A stretch of DNA of 64,000 nucleotides from Neurospora tetraspora. Its lineage: Eukaryota > Ascomycota > Sordariomycetes > Sordariales > Sordariaceae. The notes beneath the pieces were generated by a model. The model made no database searches and was not told where the DNA came from. It worked only from the letters and a program-made list of their open reading frames with translations. The DNA is taken from assembly GCF_033439725.1 (NCBI RefSeq), contig NW_026944387.1, positions 496,001 to 560,000 on the forward strand. The letters run 5' to 3'. Below are positions 49,989 through 60,989 of the stretch, one piece after another; position 1 is the first letter of the stretch, and every line of letters begins with the position of its first letter. The position numbers were made by a program, and so were the translations under genes.

Positions 49989-50476
49989 CAGTGGGTGGCA
50001 TCAAAAAACGCACAACTGGTTATTTCCCCGCAAAACTCGTACTTTTCAAGTCTCGAAATTACAACACCACCCATCTTCCAGTAATCTATGAATTTCAGCG
50101 TTAGGATTATTTTACTCTTTTAAAGGAACGTGTTTTTCCGATTATTCTTTCCTCCCAAAATGCCTGAGGAAGAAGGTAATAAAGTAAGTACTTAAGGGAG
50201 AGCTCGATTGTCCATCTACTATAAGCCCCTATAAGCCCGCTATAACCGATTTGCTAACTTTACCTTCGGATAAACACCACTCTTTCACTACCACTAATAA
50301 CTAAAATTACTCAAGAGTCCCTTTGACATTAAAAGGTATTAAAAACACTAACCTCAAGGAAATGCATTTGGTTTAGGATATAGTAAAGTGGTCAAATCGA
50401 GGAGTGACGAAGGTGATTTTTTGATGTAGTTTGCGGGGAAATTTCCAAGTTGTGCGTTTATTTGTGGTACTCACTG
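49989..50476. mobile_element. Tc1/mariner-type MITE, 488 bp
   Basis: Ends are inverted repeats CAGTGGGTGGCATCAAAAAA and CAGTGAGTACCACAAATAAA, both continuing ACGCACAACT and, after a few variable bases, ATTTCCCCGCAAA. Each is preceded by TA (49,987-49,988 and 50,477-50,478), the Tc1/mariner target duplication. The interior is AT-rich and non-coding, so it depends on a transposase elsewhere. Confidence 0.75.
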
Positions 50477-50662
50477 TACCTCTAGAAAGATTGAGGTGGA
50501 TGCGGTCCTTTATTCCTGGTTAGGCTGTGGATATACTCCCCTCCCATCCGTCCGGAGGTATAGCTGAGAACACTGGGAACTATCGCTATATACATCCATT
50601 TGAGTTACGATAGAAGCTTGAAGGTAGGTAGAAAATGAATTCGCTGTTGATAGTCTTCTTCT
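50477..50662. other. short spacer
   Basis: Between the MITE and the foldback element; no feature seen. Confidence 0.5.
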
Positions 50663-50703
50663 CTTGTGCCCAGCCGGCCAGCCGTGCCAGCCGTGCCGCC
50701 TGC

Positions 50704-50867
50704 TGTGATATTACTGGTAATAATCGATATGGGTTCAACGTGGCTTAATTGTATATATGTGTGTAAGACTGGCTCTGCAGACTTAAAGCTCTAGTATCTG
50801 GATAAATTCCGTATATCCTAGCCCAATTAGGCACGTGCACGCCCAGTGGATCCCCTAGCCTCTAACA
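50704..50867 (-). mobile_element. 3' LTR of the copia element
   Basis: 164 bp; read on the minus strand it starts TGTTAG and ends CACA. The adjoining 50,868-50,878 reads CTAAGGGGGTG on the minus strand, a polypurine tract in the place expected just before a 3' LTR. Confidence 0.8.
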
Positions 50868-51325
50868 CACCCCCTTAGATTTGGTATACAAGCTACGCTA
50901 GATCTACTTAAAAAATGCCTTAAAATGCCTTGAAATCCTCCTAAAACTAGCTAGAAATAATATTATCCCCAAATTACTTCCTTATTATAGTAACTTTCAA
51001 ATTATTATTCGTAAAAATCTTGCCCTACTATATTTACCGTTATACTTACCGATTCGTTGCCCGAATCCTCCTCTATAAAATCCTCTATACCCTTCGGGCG
51101 GCCTGTAATAATATTTCCGATATTAAATTCTCGGAATTAAATTTATAATTATTATAACTCTACGAATCCTAACTATTTTATAGATTTTAAATATACTATA
51201 GGAAGGAAGCTTTTAATAAAACTATTTACAATCTATTCTTTAAGACGTACGTAAATTATATTTATAAATTTCCTTTCTTATATTTACTTTATTTAATATT
51301 TATATATATCGACGTATTTAAATTT

Positions 51326-51842
51326 GAGAAAGTCTTTTCGCACCGTCGTGAACGTCTTTAGGCACCGTCGACCCACCCTCCCCCCACCCTTCCCGCCTAC
51401 GTCCTACCCTTCCTACTTTCCTGTCCAATAAAAATCGGTGAATTTAAAGCGCGGACTATATTGTCTCTACCTTGCACTGATCCCCTTCGTACCGCGCCTG
51501 CCAAGCTCCTAGATTTGTGATTAATTGAGTGCAATTGAGTAAAATATACGACCGTACCACTAACTACCCTACAGATACCTTATAAAATACCCTATAAAAT
51601 AATCGCTATAAAAGTGCACATTTGGGCGGACACTACAATCTAATATTATACTATAAAATAATATAATGCCTAGATTTCTAGGCGAAATCTATAAAAGAAT
51701 ACCACGCTAAAGCGAAGATAGTCCGCGCTTTGGATACACCGATTTTTATTGGTCGGGAAAGCGGGAAAGGTGGGGAGAGAGCGGGAGAGGGTGGGTCGAC
51801 GGTGCCTGAAGACTTTTACGACGGTGCGATAAAGACTTTCTC
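51326..51842. mobile_element. 517-bp MITE nested in the copia element
   Basis: Terminal inverted repeats of about 115 bp starting GAGAAAGTCTTT and carrying two GCACCGTCG units per arm, flanked by an exact 8-bp duplication TTAAATTT (51,318-51,325 and 51,843-51,850). An 8-bp duplication fits the hAT superfamily. The arms are clearly GC-richer than the copia sequence around them. The interior is non-coding. Confidence 0.75.
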
Positions 51843-54800
51843 TTAAATTTAATTACCAGCCGAACACCATCCTTTATAATAAATTATATCGTCTATTCAT
51901 TATTCTAATTTATAGGTATAACCTTTTAATCTTCGAACCTTAGGGTAAGTTCGTTAAAGAGACAGCGAATGTAAATAGCCTCTTTAATTCTTTAATTAAA
52001 GGATACTAATTTAATTTCTATAGATAAAATTGTAATTATATTTTAATTATTAGTTCGCTAATCAATTATAGCGCTTAAAAATTTAAATATAAACGCTTTT
52101 GAATTGTTTTAATTAAAAGTATTATTTATAAATAAAGATTTAATTATAACGTAAAAATCCTAATAATTTTTACTATTTAATTAAAGAGCGTAATTTTAAA
52201 TTGTAAAAAGGTAAAATAATATTTTGTCTATAACTCTATAATATACTAAAGTAGAATTTAAATTAAATCGAATAGATTTAGAGACCGGGAAAATTACGTT
52301 TAGTCGTGATATAATAACAATATAGAAAATTAAACCGATTTTGACTTAATATACGTAAATTTCGTACGGGGCTACATTATTTTGATAAAATAGGAATTCC
52401 TCTCTAACTATAAACGTAGAATATAATCTTTTAATACGTTTAACCTTTTTTACGATTTTTTAAATATAATTGTACTATAATAACTAAATTAATCTCTTCT
52501 TTCGGTTTCGAATAATTTCGATGCCCAAAAACTATTTTAATAGTTCTCTACTTATTAATTAATATTTTCTCTCTATAGTAACTACTACCCCCTTAGTTAT
52601 AGTAATTTCTTTATTTCTATATTTTTAAATAATAATAATATCGTTAATATAAAAGAAAAAGAATACGTTATTTCTAATTAGGATACTAAACTCTATAGAG
52701 AAAGGATTTATACTTATAGTTACGAAAATTTTAATAAATTCCTATTACTAAAGGAAAGGAAATTTCTATCAATTCTATAACGTACGTAATAATTAAAATA
52801 CTTAACATTTCTTAATATATTTAGGGGGAACTTTTATAAATATTATTTTATTAAATATGATATTAATAAACGTATTCTTTACGTTGTATTAAACTAAATT
52901 AAAGTTGAAGTAGGCAGCTATAATTATTAGGATATAGAACGACCTAATTATTAAAATCGTTATGTATACTTTACGTACGCTATCTTTAAACTGTTAATCC
53001 CTATATATAATTAAGTACGCCTTATATTTAAAGAACTAACCGTTTTTATTAAATTTATAGGTATATACTTATATTAAACCGAATATCTCCTTATTTCCCG
53101 CTTCTTCGATACTAATTTACCTTTAAAATTTCTTATCCTTATATTTATTTAAATATTCCTTTTCTATAACTTTGAAGAATTCTTCAAAAGGATAAAAATT
53201 GAAATTATTCTAGTATTTTGGAAGAGGTAAAAAGTTAGTTCGATAAAGGGTCTTTAATATACCCTTTACTCTATAGCGGTTAATAATTTCCTTTATTATT
53301 TTTAATTTAAAATTATAGCCGGGATTAATATCAATACCCCTCTTTCTTATTTATTCTAAGAAAGTTTAATCTACAACCTTATTTCTCTAAAGGCCTATAG
53401 GTTGATTACCCTTTATAAATAAGAACAACGAAGCCTAATAAAGGTATTAATTTATAATTCACTATAATTCTTTATTAGAACGAAAAAGGTTAATTATTAA
53501 AAACGCGGCTAGGCTATTAGGAGGCGTAAGAAAATAGCCCTTTTCTTTATCCTTCGAATTTAAAATTGTATTCTAAAAATTTAACGGCGATTATTCGGGC
53601 GGTAATAGTAAGGGTTCTAAAAACCCTTACGGTATTTCTAAACTTAATAATTATATTTTTAATATTCATAGGACCTCTAAAAATCCAAATTATATTTATA
53701 TTTCCAGAAACTCTAATTCCTCTTCTTCCTTTAATATATTCTTAATTTCGGTAGGAAAATTTTAAAGAATAGGGCTAGGAATTCCGTTATTTACAGCGGG
53801 TACGGCCTCGATCTATAAGATATTTATTTATACGATATTTATTTAATAAAAATCTTTTAATTATATAATCAATTCTTTAAGGGAGATATTAAGAATATTA
53901 TAGATTCTTTAACGTTATTATTAAGGAAGACTTCGTCTTTATCAAATATACCGTTTCGTATAATAATAATAAAATTAGTATAAGGATTCTAAATCCTATA
54001 AATATTCATTAATTAATATCCAACCAAATAATTAACCTAAATACAATCCTTAAACTTTATTAATTTATTCTATTCTTTTATAATTTTTATTATAAGAGTA
54101 AAAGCCTCATAATTATATATTTTAAGGTACATAATAATAAAGGAAGGATTTAATAGAAGAATATTACCGTTGTTAAATTAATAATATATTTTAAATCGGT
54201 CTTAGGGAGACTTTTATTAGTATTCCGCTTTAGGAGTTAGGTTATATAAATATACAATTACTCTAATAATTTCTATCTATAATTCGTAAGGAAGATTTAT
54301 ATTTAGTTATATTACTATACCCTTAATTTTAATTATACCTCTTAAACGCTCTACGCTGCTATTTTAAATCTACGCACAAAGCGCTAAAGGTTCAATAGTA
54401 ATTTCCTTAGTCATAAATTAAATAATAATTCTTTTATTATTCATTATTTCATTATTATATTCGATTACCCGAAATATAATTTCATACTGAATTTATAACC
54501 CTATATAAAGGGATTCTACATACGCGATAATGAATTTGGCTTCTCTATTACTTAAATAATATATTTAAACGAATTTAAATTATTAGTTTATAATTACTAT
54601 TAAATTTAAATACTTCTAGCACCCTACTTTTATTTTCTTATGAAAGAAGAAATCGACGGCTAATTATAACTTAAGCCCCTCTAAATAATTACAAACTTCT
54701 CTATACATTTAACGCTTTAATTTAACCTTAACATATAGTTCGCAATATATTATATCTAATCCCTTAAATTGTACGTTATATTCTTATTCCGTTAATTTAA

Positions 54801-56650
54801 TTAAAATTTGGAATTTTAGGTAATTAAATCAAATATATTAATTAAAGAGCTTACCTTTTTAAGGCTTCTATTTAATATAATTTATATATTATATAAAAAA
54901 GAAGATTCGTTAGCGTTATTTTGGAAAGGGATACATTCTAAAATACATTATTCATATTTAGAAAGGATATAATAAATAAAGAAGTCCGTAAGGCGGGAGC
55001 GTAAGTAATTATTCTCATAATTTTAATAGATTCATTTATTTTCGAATTATTTTAAAAAAAAGAAATTATAAACTATACCCAGTATTAGAACGACGTTAAG
55101 GAATGAAAACTCTTTATTTCTATTATCGTCCTAAATTATAATTATAATAATATTATACTCCTTTATAAGAATCCATTTAATTCCTACCTATATATAATTA
55201 CTAATATTTAAAGGGGTAAAATCTCTAAGGCGATTAATTTTATTAAAAATGTATATTATTATACCTAAATCGAAGATTATACAATCTCTCAATAGGTATA
55301 TAACGCTATATTTCGCTATAAATACTAAGAAATTATTCTTACTTACCTGGCGACTATAGAATTAATTATTTTAATCCTTATTATCCTATTATATTTATAA
55401 ACGGTTAACGGCTTCTTTAAATATTTTATCCTTCTTTAAATTAGTAAGTACACGCTTCTTAATTATAATATTTTCAATCTAACTTTTATAAATCAATTAT
55501 AATTTAGCGTAGTAATATTTATTTAAATTATAGGCCGACTATTTATAAAATTTATATAAGGATTAATATAATCGTTTATTCGTTAGTTAGTAAAGACGAA
55601 GAAGAAGTATATTTATTCTTATTAATATTCTTCTTAAATTTACCGTTTTTACTTATACCCTCTCTCCGTCCCTTTACCTCCGAGTTAAAATTTTATTTAT
55701 CGCTAGGAATATCCTCTTTAATAGACTTATTATTTAACGTAGCTACGAACGTAGTACTTTTAAATAGGGGGGCACGACCCTTTCCCTAGGTAGTATTCGT
55801 TATTATTACTTTGCGAAAATCTTTAACTATAGTATAGAAAAAGATTTTGAAATTAAAATTTCTGTGGATTTCTTTATTATAATAGAATTAATAATTATTT
55901 ACCTAAACGGTATAAAAATTTAACCTTATAATTATATAGAATTCTAAGAATTAAAAATTTAATTTGTTTATTCTAATAATTCCTCTAATAATATAGAGGG
56001 CTATAGCCGCCTCCTATTAAAAGGTCTAATTATATTAATTATAATTAGCTCTATTAAAGGGCTTAGAATATTAATAAATCTAACCCGGGCGAATTTCTTT
56101 ACTTTACAGTCGTTAAAAGCGGTAGATTTATTAAAATTATTATACTATTCGTATAGATTAATACGTTTAATAAAATTAATTTCCTAAGAATTATTTCTAA
56201 TAGTTTTAAATATTTAACGATTTAATATAATCTTCTTAATACTTAAGTTGGAAAAGGTGTTAATCTCTATATACTAATCTAATTTTTTAATTATATAATT
56301 ATAATAATTATATTTATAATAGAAGCTATATAGTTTAGCAGTAATAAAGAGGGTAACCTCCTTATCCTTCTTAGCTTCTTTAATTTTTCTAACGGGAACT
56401 TCCTTTTAGTAATTGGCGATATTGGATTCTACTGGTTCGGTTGGTTAGGGAACGCGGTTATTCGGGTCGATATACTTCTAAAAATCTAAAATTTAGGCTA
56501 TAGAAATAAAGGCATCTTCCTAGGCCGGTTAATCCTTAGGGCCGTTGAGGGTAACGCTATTAATTTTAATTATAGATATTATTACCAATCATTTAGTCGG
56601 TTATTATTATTAGTGATAACTTTAATAGTTGAATTAATAAGACTCTTAAT

Positions 56651-56816
56651 TGTAATATTATTGGTAATAATCGATATAAGTTCAACGTGGCTTAATTGTG
56701 TATGTGTGTGTGTAAGACTGGCTCTGTAGATTTGAAGCTCTGGTATCTGGATAAATCCCGCATATCCCAGCCCAACTGGGCACGTGCACGCCCAGTGGAT
56801 CCCCTGGCCTCTGACA
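56651..56816 (-). mobile_element. 5' LTR of the copia element
   Basis: 166 bp, upstream LTR in the element's own (minus) orientation; followed by the CCTGC target duplication. Matches the solo LTR at 17,392-17,557. Confidence 0.8.
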
Positions 56817-57418
56817 CCTGCCTGCTGGGCTGGGCCCACTTCCCACCACCACCTCTCTCCCTTAGCTAGCTTTTCCCCGCGTTCGTCTGTAGCCTCGTCT
56901 TCTCTCCGAATACATCAACAACTTCCACTCGCCTTCTGTCCCACACTATCGTGACAGTTCAAGATCTTCTCTTATACTAGAGGTACCTATCCAATTCCCC
57001 TTCTGTATTCCCTTTTGATACCTCCAGTCGTTTCCCACCCTGCTCCTTCCTCGCCCTCACCATCCCACCTCCCACGGCGGTACATCTCTAGAGGTACTCC
57101 AAGTCCCCCACCTCATCTCAGTCACTCTTCATTGGGCAGAGGGCAAAGCCAAGGAAGGCGTCTGCCCTCCTTGAGATAACCCCCGCTGACATATCTCCTC
57201 GCATACCTCCATCCACCTCCTTCTCACATCCTCTTGGACCGTCACGATAGTACCTAGGAACAAGAAGGCGAGAGAGAACTTGTAGTATTCGGAAGGAAAA
57301 CAAGGCTACGAACGAGCGCGGGGGAAAGCTACCTAGCTAAAGGTGGTGCTGGAGAGTGGGCCCAGCCCGGCAGGCAGGCGGCTGGCCGGCTGGGCACAAG
57401 ACATCCTCATTCGTCATT

Positions 57419-58486
57419 CTAACCCTCACCTCTCCCACAGTCCTCGCAACCTCCTCTAAACCCCTCCCCCTCCCTTCTGCTCGACTCCTCCATCCACCTC
57501 CTAAACCTCTCCTCGTTCCTCCTACTAGCGTCCTTCAACTCCCTCCCCATCCCCCTCGGCCGCTCCTCGGATTCCTCCACCTCTGCCCCCCTCAGCCTCG
57601 CCTCAAACTCCCCCACCTCCCTCCGTCTCCTCTCCCTCTCCCGTTCCAAATACCTCTCCCTCTCCTCCCTCTGCCTCCTACCCATCTCCTCCAACCTTCT
57701 AGCCTCCTCCCTCCGTCTAACCATCTCCTGCACCACCCTCTCCAACCTAACCCTCCTCTCCTCCACCTCCACCCGTTCCAACTGCCTCCCCCTCTCCTCC
57801 CTCTCCTCCCTCTCCCTCCTAACCACCTCCTCCCACCTCCTCATCTCCTCCCTCTGTCTTTGTCTACCCATCTCCTCCTCCCTCTCCCTCCACACCCCCT
57901 CCGCATACGCCCTCACCATCTCTACCAGCCTTGGATGGTCAATATTTACCAAATCCCACAACTTCCACTCTGCCTCGCGCAAAAGGCGCCGTTCGTCCCA
58001 AGTGAATTGGGCTACGAGCCACTGGCGGTCGTCCTCCGACATGGTATGGTACCGGGAGATGATGTGGTTCAGTTGATCCCATGTGGTGTCGTGGATTTGA
58101 GCGGCGCGGAGGAAGGAGAGGCGGGCCTGTTCTACGGCGTAGAGGTGGTAGATCCAAGTGGACTGGAGGCGGAGGAATTGGGGGGAGTGGGGGTGGTGGT
58201 GGTGGTGGTAATGTTGATCCGGGTGGTGCTGGTCCGGGTGGTACTGGTCCGGGTGCTGGTGGTGGCAATGTTGATACTGGTGGTGCTGGTGGTCCTGGTG
58301 TGGAATCTGGGCTGGGGCTGGTGCTTGGTTCTGGCTCTCCTGCACATGCTGGTGCTGGTCTGGGATTGAGGTCGTTGTTGCAGGGCTGGAGCTCGAGTGG
58401 GAGTTTGAGCTGCCAGCTGTGACCGCCACTGAGGAGTCGGTGGAGGAGGAGTACCTCCTCTCAACTTCAGACGTAACGTTGGGCAT
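57419..58486 (-). CDS. coiled-coil protein with His/Gln-rich region, 355 aa
   Basis: Start at 58,486 is the first ATG of the frame (ATGCCCAACG after CTACCAAG). The open frame extends upstream without another ATG. A TATAAAG element lies at 58,731-58,737 and a CAAC-rich leader follows. Residues 1-45 are Ser/Thr-rich; about 50-105 are built of His/Gln/Pro/Asp units (HPDQYHPDQHHPDQHYHHHH); about 110-190 are folded-looking (TWIYHLYAVEQARLSFLRAA, then LLREAEWKLWDLVN); about 195-340 form a long Arg/Glu coiled coil (EEMGRQRQREEMRRWEEVVR and on). The His region could bind metal. No named domain. The stop is 18 bp from the foldback element. Confidence 0.6.
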   Translation of the reverse strand: MPNVTSEVERRYSSSTDSSVAVTAGSSNSHSSSSPATTTSIPDQHQHVQESQNQAPAPAQIPHQDHQHHQYQHCHHQHPDQYHPDQHHPDQHYHHHHHPHSPQFLRLQSTWIYHLYAVEQARLSFLRAAQIHDTTWDQLNHIISRYHTMSEDDRQWLVAQFTWDERRLLREAEWKLWDLVNIDHPRLVEMVRAYAEGVWREREEEMGRQRQREEMRRWEEVVRREREEREERGRQLERVEVEERRVRLERVVQEMVRRREEARRLEEMGRRQREERERYLERERERRRREVGEFEARLRGAEVEESEERPRGMGRELKDASRRNEERFRRWMEESSRREGEGFRGGCEDCGRGEG

Positions 58487-58730
58487 CTTGGTAGAGTTTT
58501 CTTCGATCCGTTGGGGGATATGTTGTTCGTGGAGAATGTGAATGACCTGCTCGTGGAGATTGGAGTTCAGTTTGTGATGTTGACACTTGAGAGTTTTTAG
58601 TTCAAGACAAGATTGGTGTGTGTTTGTTGGAGGATTTATCGGTCGTGGAGATGAGAGATGTGTATTTGATGATGACACTTTGTCCGGCAAGAAAAGAAAT
58701 GGGAAGGATGGAATGGGGAGAGTCCCGACA

Positions 58731-58737
58731 CTTTATA
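58731..58737 (-). promoter_or_regulatory. TATA box of the 355-aa gene
   Basis: TATAAAG on the minus strand, about 245 bp upstream of the ATG. Confidence 0.45.
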
Positions 58738-58739
58738 CT

Positions 58740-59890
58740 CTTTTCCCAAGGATAATTTCCTGTTCGCCGCCGTGTATATTCGATGCCTGATTCGCCATCA
58801 AACGTAGTCCTCGGACATCCAGATATGAGATGCAGTAGAAGAGTGGCCACAAACGATATGACCGGCAGCTTAAACTATCCGGGCTTGGGTGGTGCATGAA
58901 TATCTCGGACTTATATGTTCTTCGCATTGGATATATGCGCTGTGTTTGAGCCTCATAGATATTCCACCACCTACATATCAGATATCCATTAGCCCAGTCA
59001 CCAAATTCCCCTTCATGCCTTGCATGTGCATAGCTGCTGGACAAAGAAATTCGATGCCCCGAGTTTCTTCGGGTTTGGGGGCTCCAAAGCCACGCTCAGG
59101 GGGGAAAGATTACCTGGACGGCCTGGCAGGATGTGTGAAGAATAAATGCAACGCATATGGTGGCCGTTGTTCCTGTGAGCATTGAGGTTTTTTTTTTTTT
59201 TTTTTTTTTCAGACAACCCAGCTTGTCGGGCAAGGAGCACACACATATATGCACGCAGCAACTTACCACTGCCCTCCGCCCGATAACAGATCCAAGCATT
59301 ACCGGCCATGATCATGATCATGAGTCTGAGACGATGCCGTGCTTTTGCGCCGAAGGACACAGTCCGAGGCTTGCGTTGGGACTTGGGGGATGTCCAAGGA
59401 GTTTGTTCGTGACGGCGTGTCCCGGCGTCGAAACTTGAATCTCCGACCTGAACTCCTGAAAGCCCCCGAGTCCGACATGTTCCTTGTCAGGAAACTTCAA
59501 CAACATCTGCCCGAATCGGATACAACACATTCTTGAATCCGTCTGCCTCTTTGCTGCCCGTTGAGTGCATGTTCCGTAGTCGGGTGCATCTTCTGTAGCT
59601 CGGACTTCCCACACAACATTGGAAGTATGCATCATATTTCGACGAGTACAGCCCGACGACAAAGTCATACACAAGCATTACCTTCGAAAAAGAATTCCTG
59701 GAAACCTGTAGTCTGAGTGAGATATATCAACCGGGCACCCCCCTCACGTAAAACTTCCCATCTCATCACCATCAACCCCAACTCCAACACAACACGACAA
59801 ATTTGCTACTCAGTCAATTCAAAACAGTCCCGTCACACTCTTCTTCTCCTACTATTCACACAGAATCTTCCATCCAGAAAGGAAAACCGC
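58740..59890. other. intergenic, no supported gene
   Basis: Holds a run of about 22 T (59,190-59,211) and several short frames on both strands. The last 150 bp are CAAC/CAAA-rich and form the leader of the 59.9-kb gene; no clear TATA box. Confidence 0.45.
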
Positions 59891-59894
59891 CACA

Positions 59895-60989
59895 ATGCCC
59901 CCCTCAGAGACCTCCTCAGAGTCCATCCCCTACCGCGCCTCTCTCTTCCTCAATCTCTCCGGCCCCAGCGCCGTCTACCTGGCCATTTACCCAGGTCACT
60001 CACACGCCCGAGTAGTCTCGGCATTCGAAGAGCACCATCTCACCCGGGGTCACCATGCCGCCTTCACGACCGTCACTCGCGGCACCACAACCAAAACCAA
60101 CTCCACCACCACCAGCACCTCGTCCACAACGACCGCCATCCGTTACCCTCCATACCGGTCCACCCGCTTTCCGCAGCGGTCCGACCGTTCCTCTAAATCA
60201 TACCGAAGGTCCTCCCGGCCTATCTTCCCTAACCCCGCCCCAGACTACGAACTGGACCCCGACGCTAGCTACTTCAGCGACCCGTCTCACCCCTCAGCAC
60301 TCATCGTCCCAGATACGGATGGGATCGCCGAGAGGGTCCTCCATGATAAACATAGACGGCTTTATAACGATACCGTCCACTGCCTTCTTGGGTCGGAGAC
60401 AGCCATCCCTGACTTCTACCACCGCGCACAGTTTGCGGTATTTAAGATGAGCGTCGATGAGCGTTTATTGGACGAGGACGTGCTTGCCGCGGTCCAAAGG
60501 TTTGGTGAGGGTGTCGGGCTTCCTTGCCCTATTGCTGCCGATTTTTGCGAGGGGTTTTTGGGCACTCTAACCAATGGGAAGGCGGATATTTTGGACTGGA
60601 CCCTTTTTGAATGGAGTGAGTCGGAGACTGATCCGTCGCTCTTAAGTGGGAACTGGGATGTTTCCGTTGTTAATCGCATTGCGCAGGGGCCGCGGACGGA
60701 ATCCCAGAGAGACGTATATGTGGTCGCGGAGATCGAAAAGTTTCTAGATCGTCATTACGATATCTTCGGAAATGATTCAGACCCTCAGATGACCTGGGCC
60801 AATGTGCCCGACGAGGAGACGAGGAACGCGGCGCTGGAGGTATTTAGGAGTTTGGGAAGCAGGGAAGATGTATGGGAGCAGTGGGAGGGGAGTCAGAATG
60901 TGAAGGGGTTCATGGATGTTTGGGGGTGGGTTCTCGAGACACGGAATCGTCTCGGTCCTTGCTGGCAAGGTGCTGTTGTTTATAGGTAG
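59895..60989 (+). CDS. hypothetical protein, 364 aa
   Basis: ATGCCCCCC after CCGCCACA, a good context, to TAG at 60,987-60,989; no intron. Residues 15-33 read ASLFLNLSGPSAVYLAIYPG. Residues 50-120 are Thr/Ser/Arg low complexity. From about 125 it looks folded: LIVPDTDGIAERVLHDKHRR, then YHRAQFAVFKMSVDERLLDE, ILDWTLFEWSES, VVAEIEKFLDRHYDIF and a Trp-rich end (VWEQWEGSQNVKGFMDVWGW). No signal peptide and no named domain. A related N-terminus (RLFLDLSDRSNFYLAIYHSG) lies at 63.3 kb, so this is a small local family. Confidence 0.6.
   Translation: MPPSETSSESIPYRASLFLNLSGPSAVYLAIYPGHSHARVVSAFEEHHLTRGHHAAFTTVTRGTTTKTNSTTTSTSSTTTAIRYPPYRSTRFPQRSDRSSKSYRRSSRPIFPNPAPDYELDPDASYFSDPSHPSALIVPDTDGIAERVLHDKHRRLYNDTVHCLLGSETAIPDFYHRAQFAVFKMSVDERLLDEDVLAAVQRFGEGVGLPCPIAADFCEGFLGTLTNGKADILDWTLFEWSESETDPSLLSGNWDVSVVNRIAQGPRTESQRDVYVVAEIEKFLDRHYDIFGNDSDPQMTWANVPDEETRNAALEVFRSLGSREDVWEQWEGSQNVKGFMDVWGWVLETRNRLGPCWQGAVVYR

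Larger units (their letters stand above)
50704..56816 (-). mobile_element. Ty1/copia LTR retrotransposon, full length, RIP-inactivated
   Basis: 6,113 bp between LTRs of about 165 bp, flanked by the 5-bp duplication CCTGC (50,699-50,703 and 56,817-56,821). Orientation is minus: gag-like start near 56,470-56,560, reverse transcriptase block with a YxDD-type site near 52,640-52,720, polypurine tract at 50,868. The interior is very AT-rich and broken in many places, so it is a fossil. The LTRs differ at roughly 20 positions, nearly all transitions; RIP makes any age estimate from this unsafe, but the intact duplication and paired LTRs suggest a moderately young insertion. Confidence 0.8.
50663..57400. 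mobile_element. foldback-type element interrupted by a copia insertion
   Basis: Arms pair as an imperfect inverted repeat of about 170-180 bp: left arm 50,663-50,703 continued at 56,822-56,963, right arm 57,231-57,400. Outer ends are CTTGTGCCCAGCCGGCCAGC and its complement; the inner limit is near TATCGTGAC. Removing the copia element and one target copy restores the left arm across the junction. Original length would be about 620 bp with a 270-bp unpaired loop and no coding capacity. No clear target duplication at the outer ends. The right end lies 18 bp from the stop of the 57.4-kb gene. Confidence 0.7.

Noticed and set aside
49472-50074. 200-codon minus-strand gene
   Set aside because: Its start codon lies inside the Tc1-type MITE and the rest has no motif; the opposite strand is equally open.
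57356-58369. 337-codon plus-strand ORF, Pro/Leu-rich
   Set aside because: Shadow of the Arg/Glu coiled coil on the other strand; poly-Pro/Leu is what the complement of Arg/Glu codons yields.
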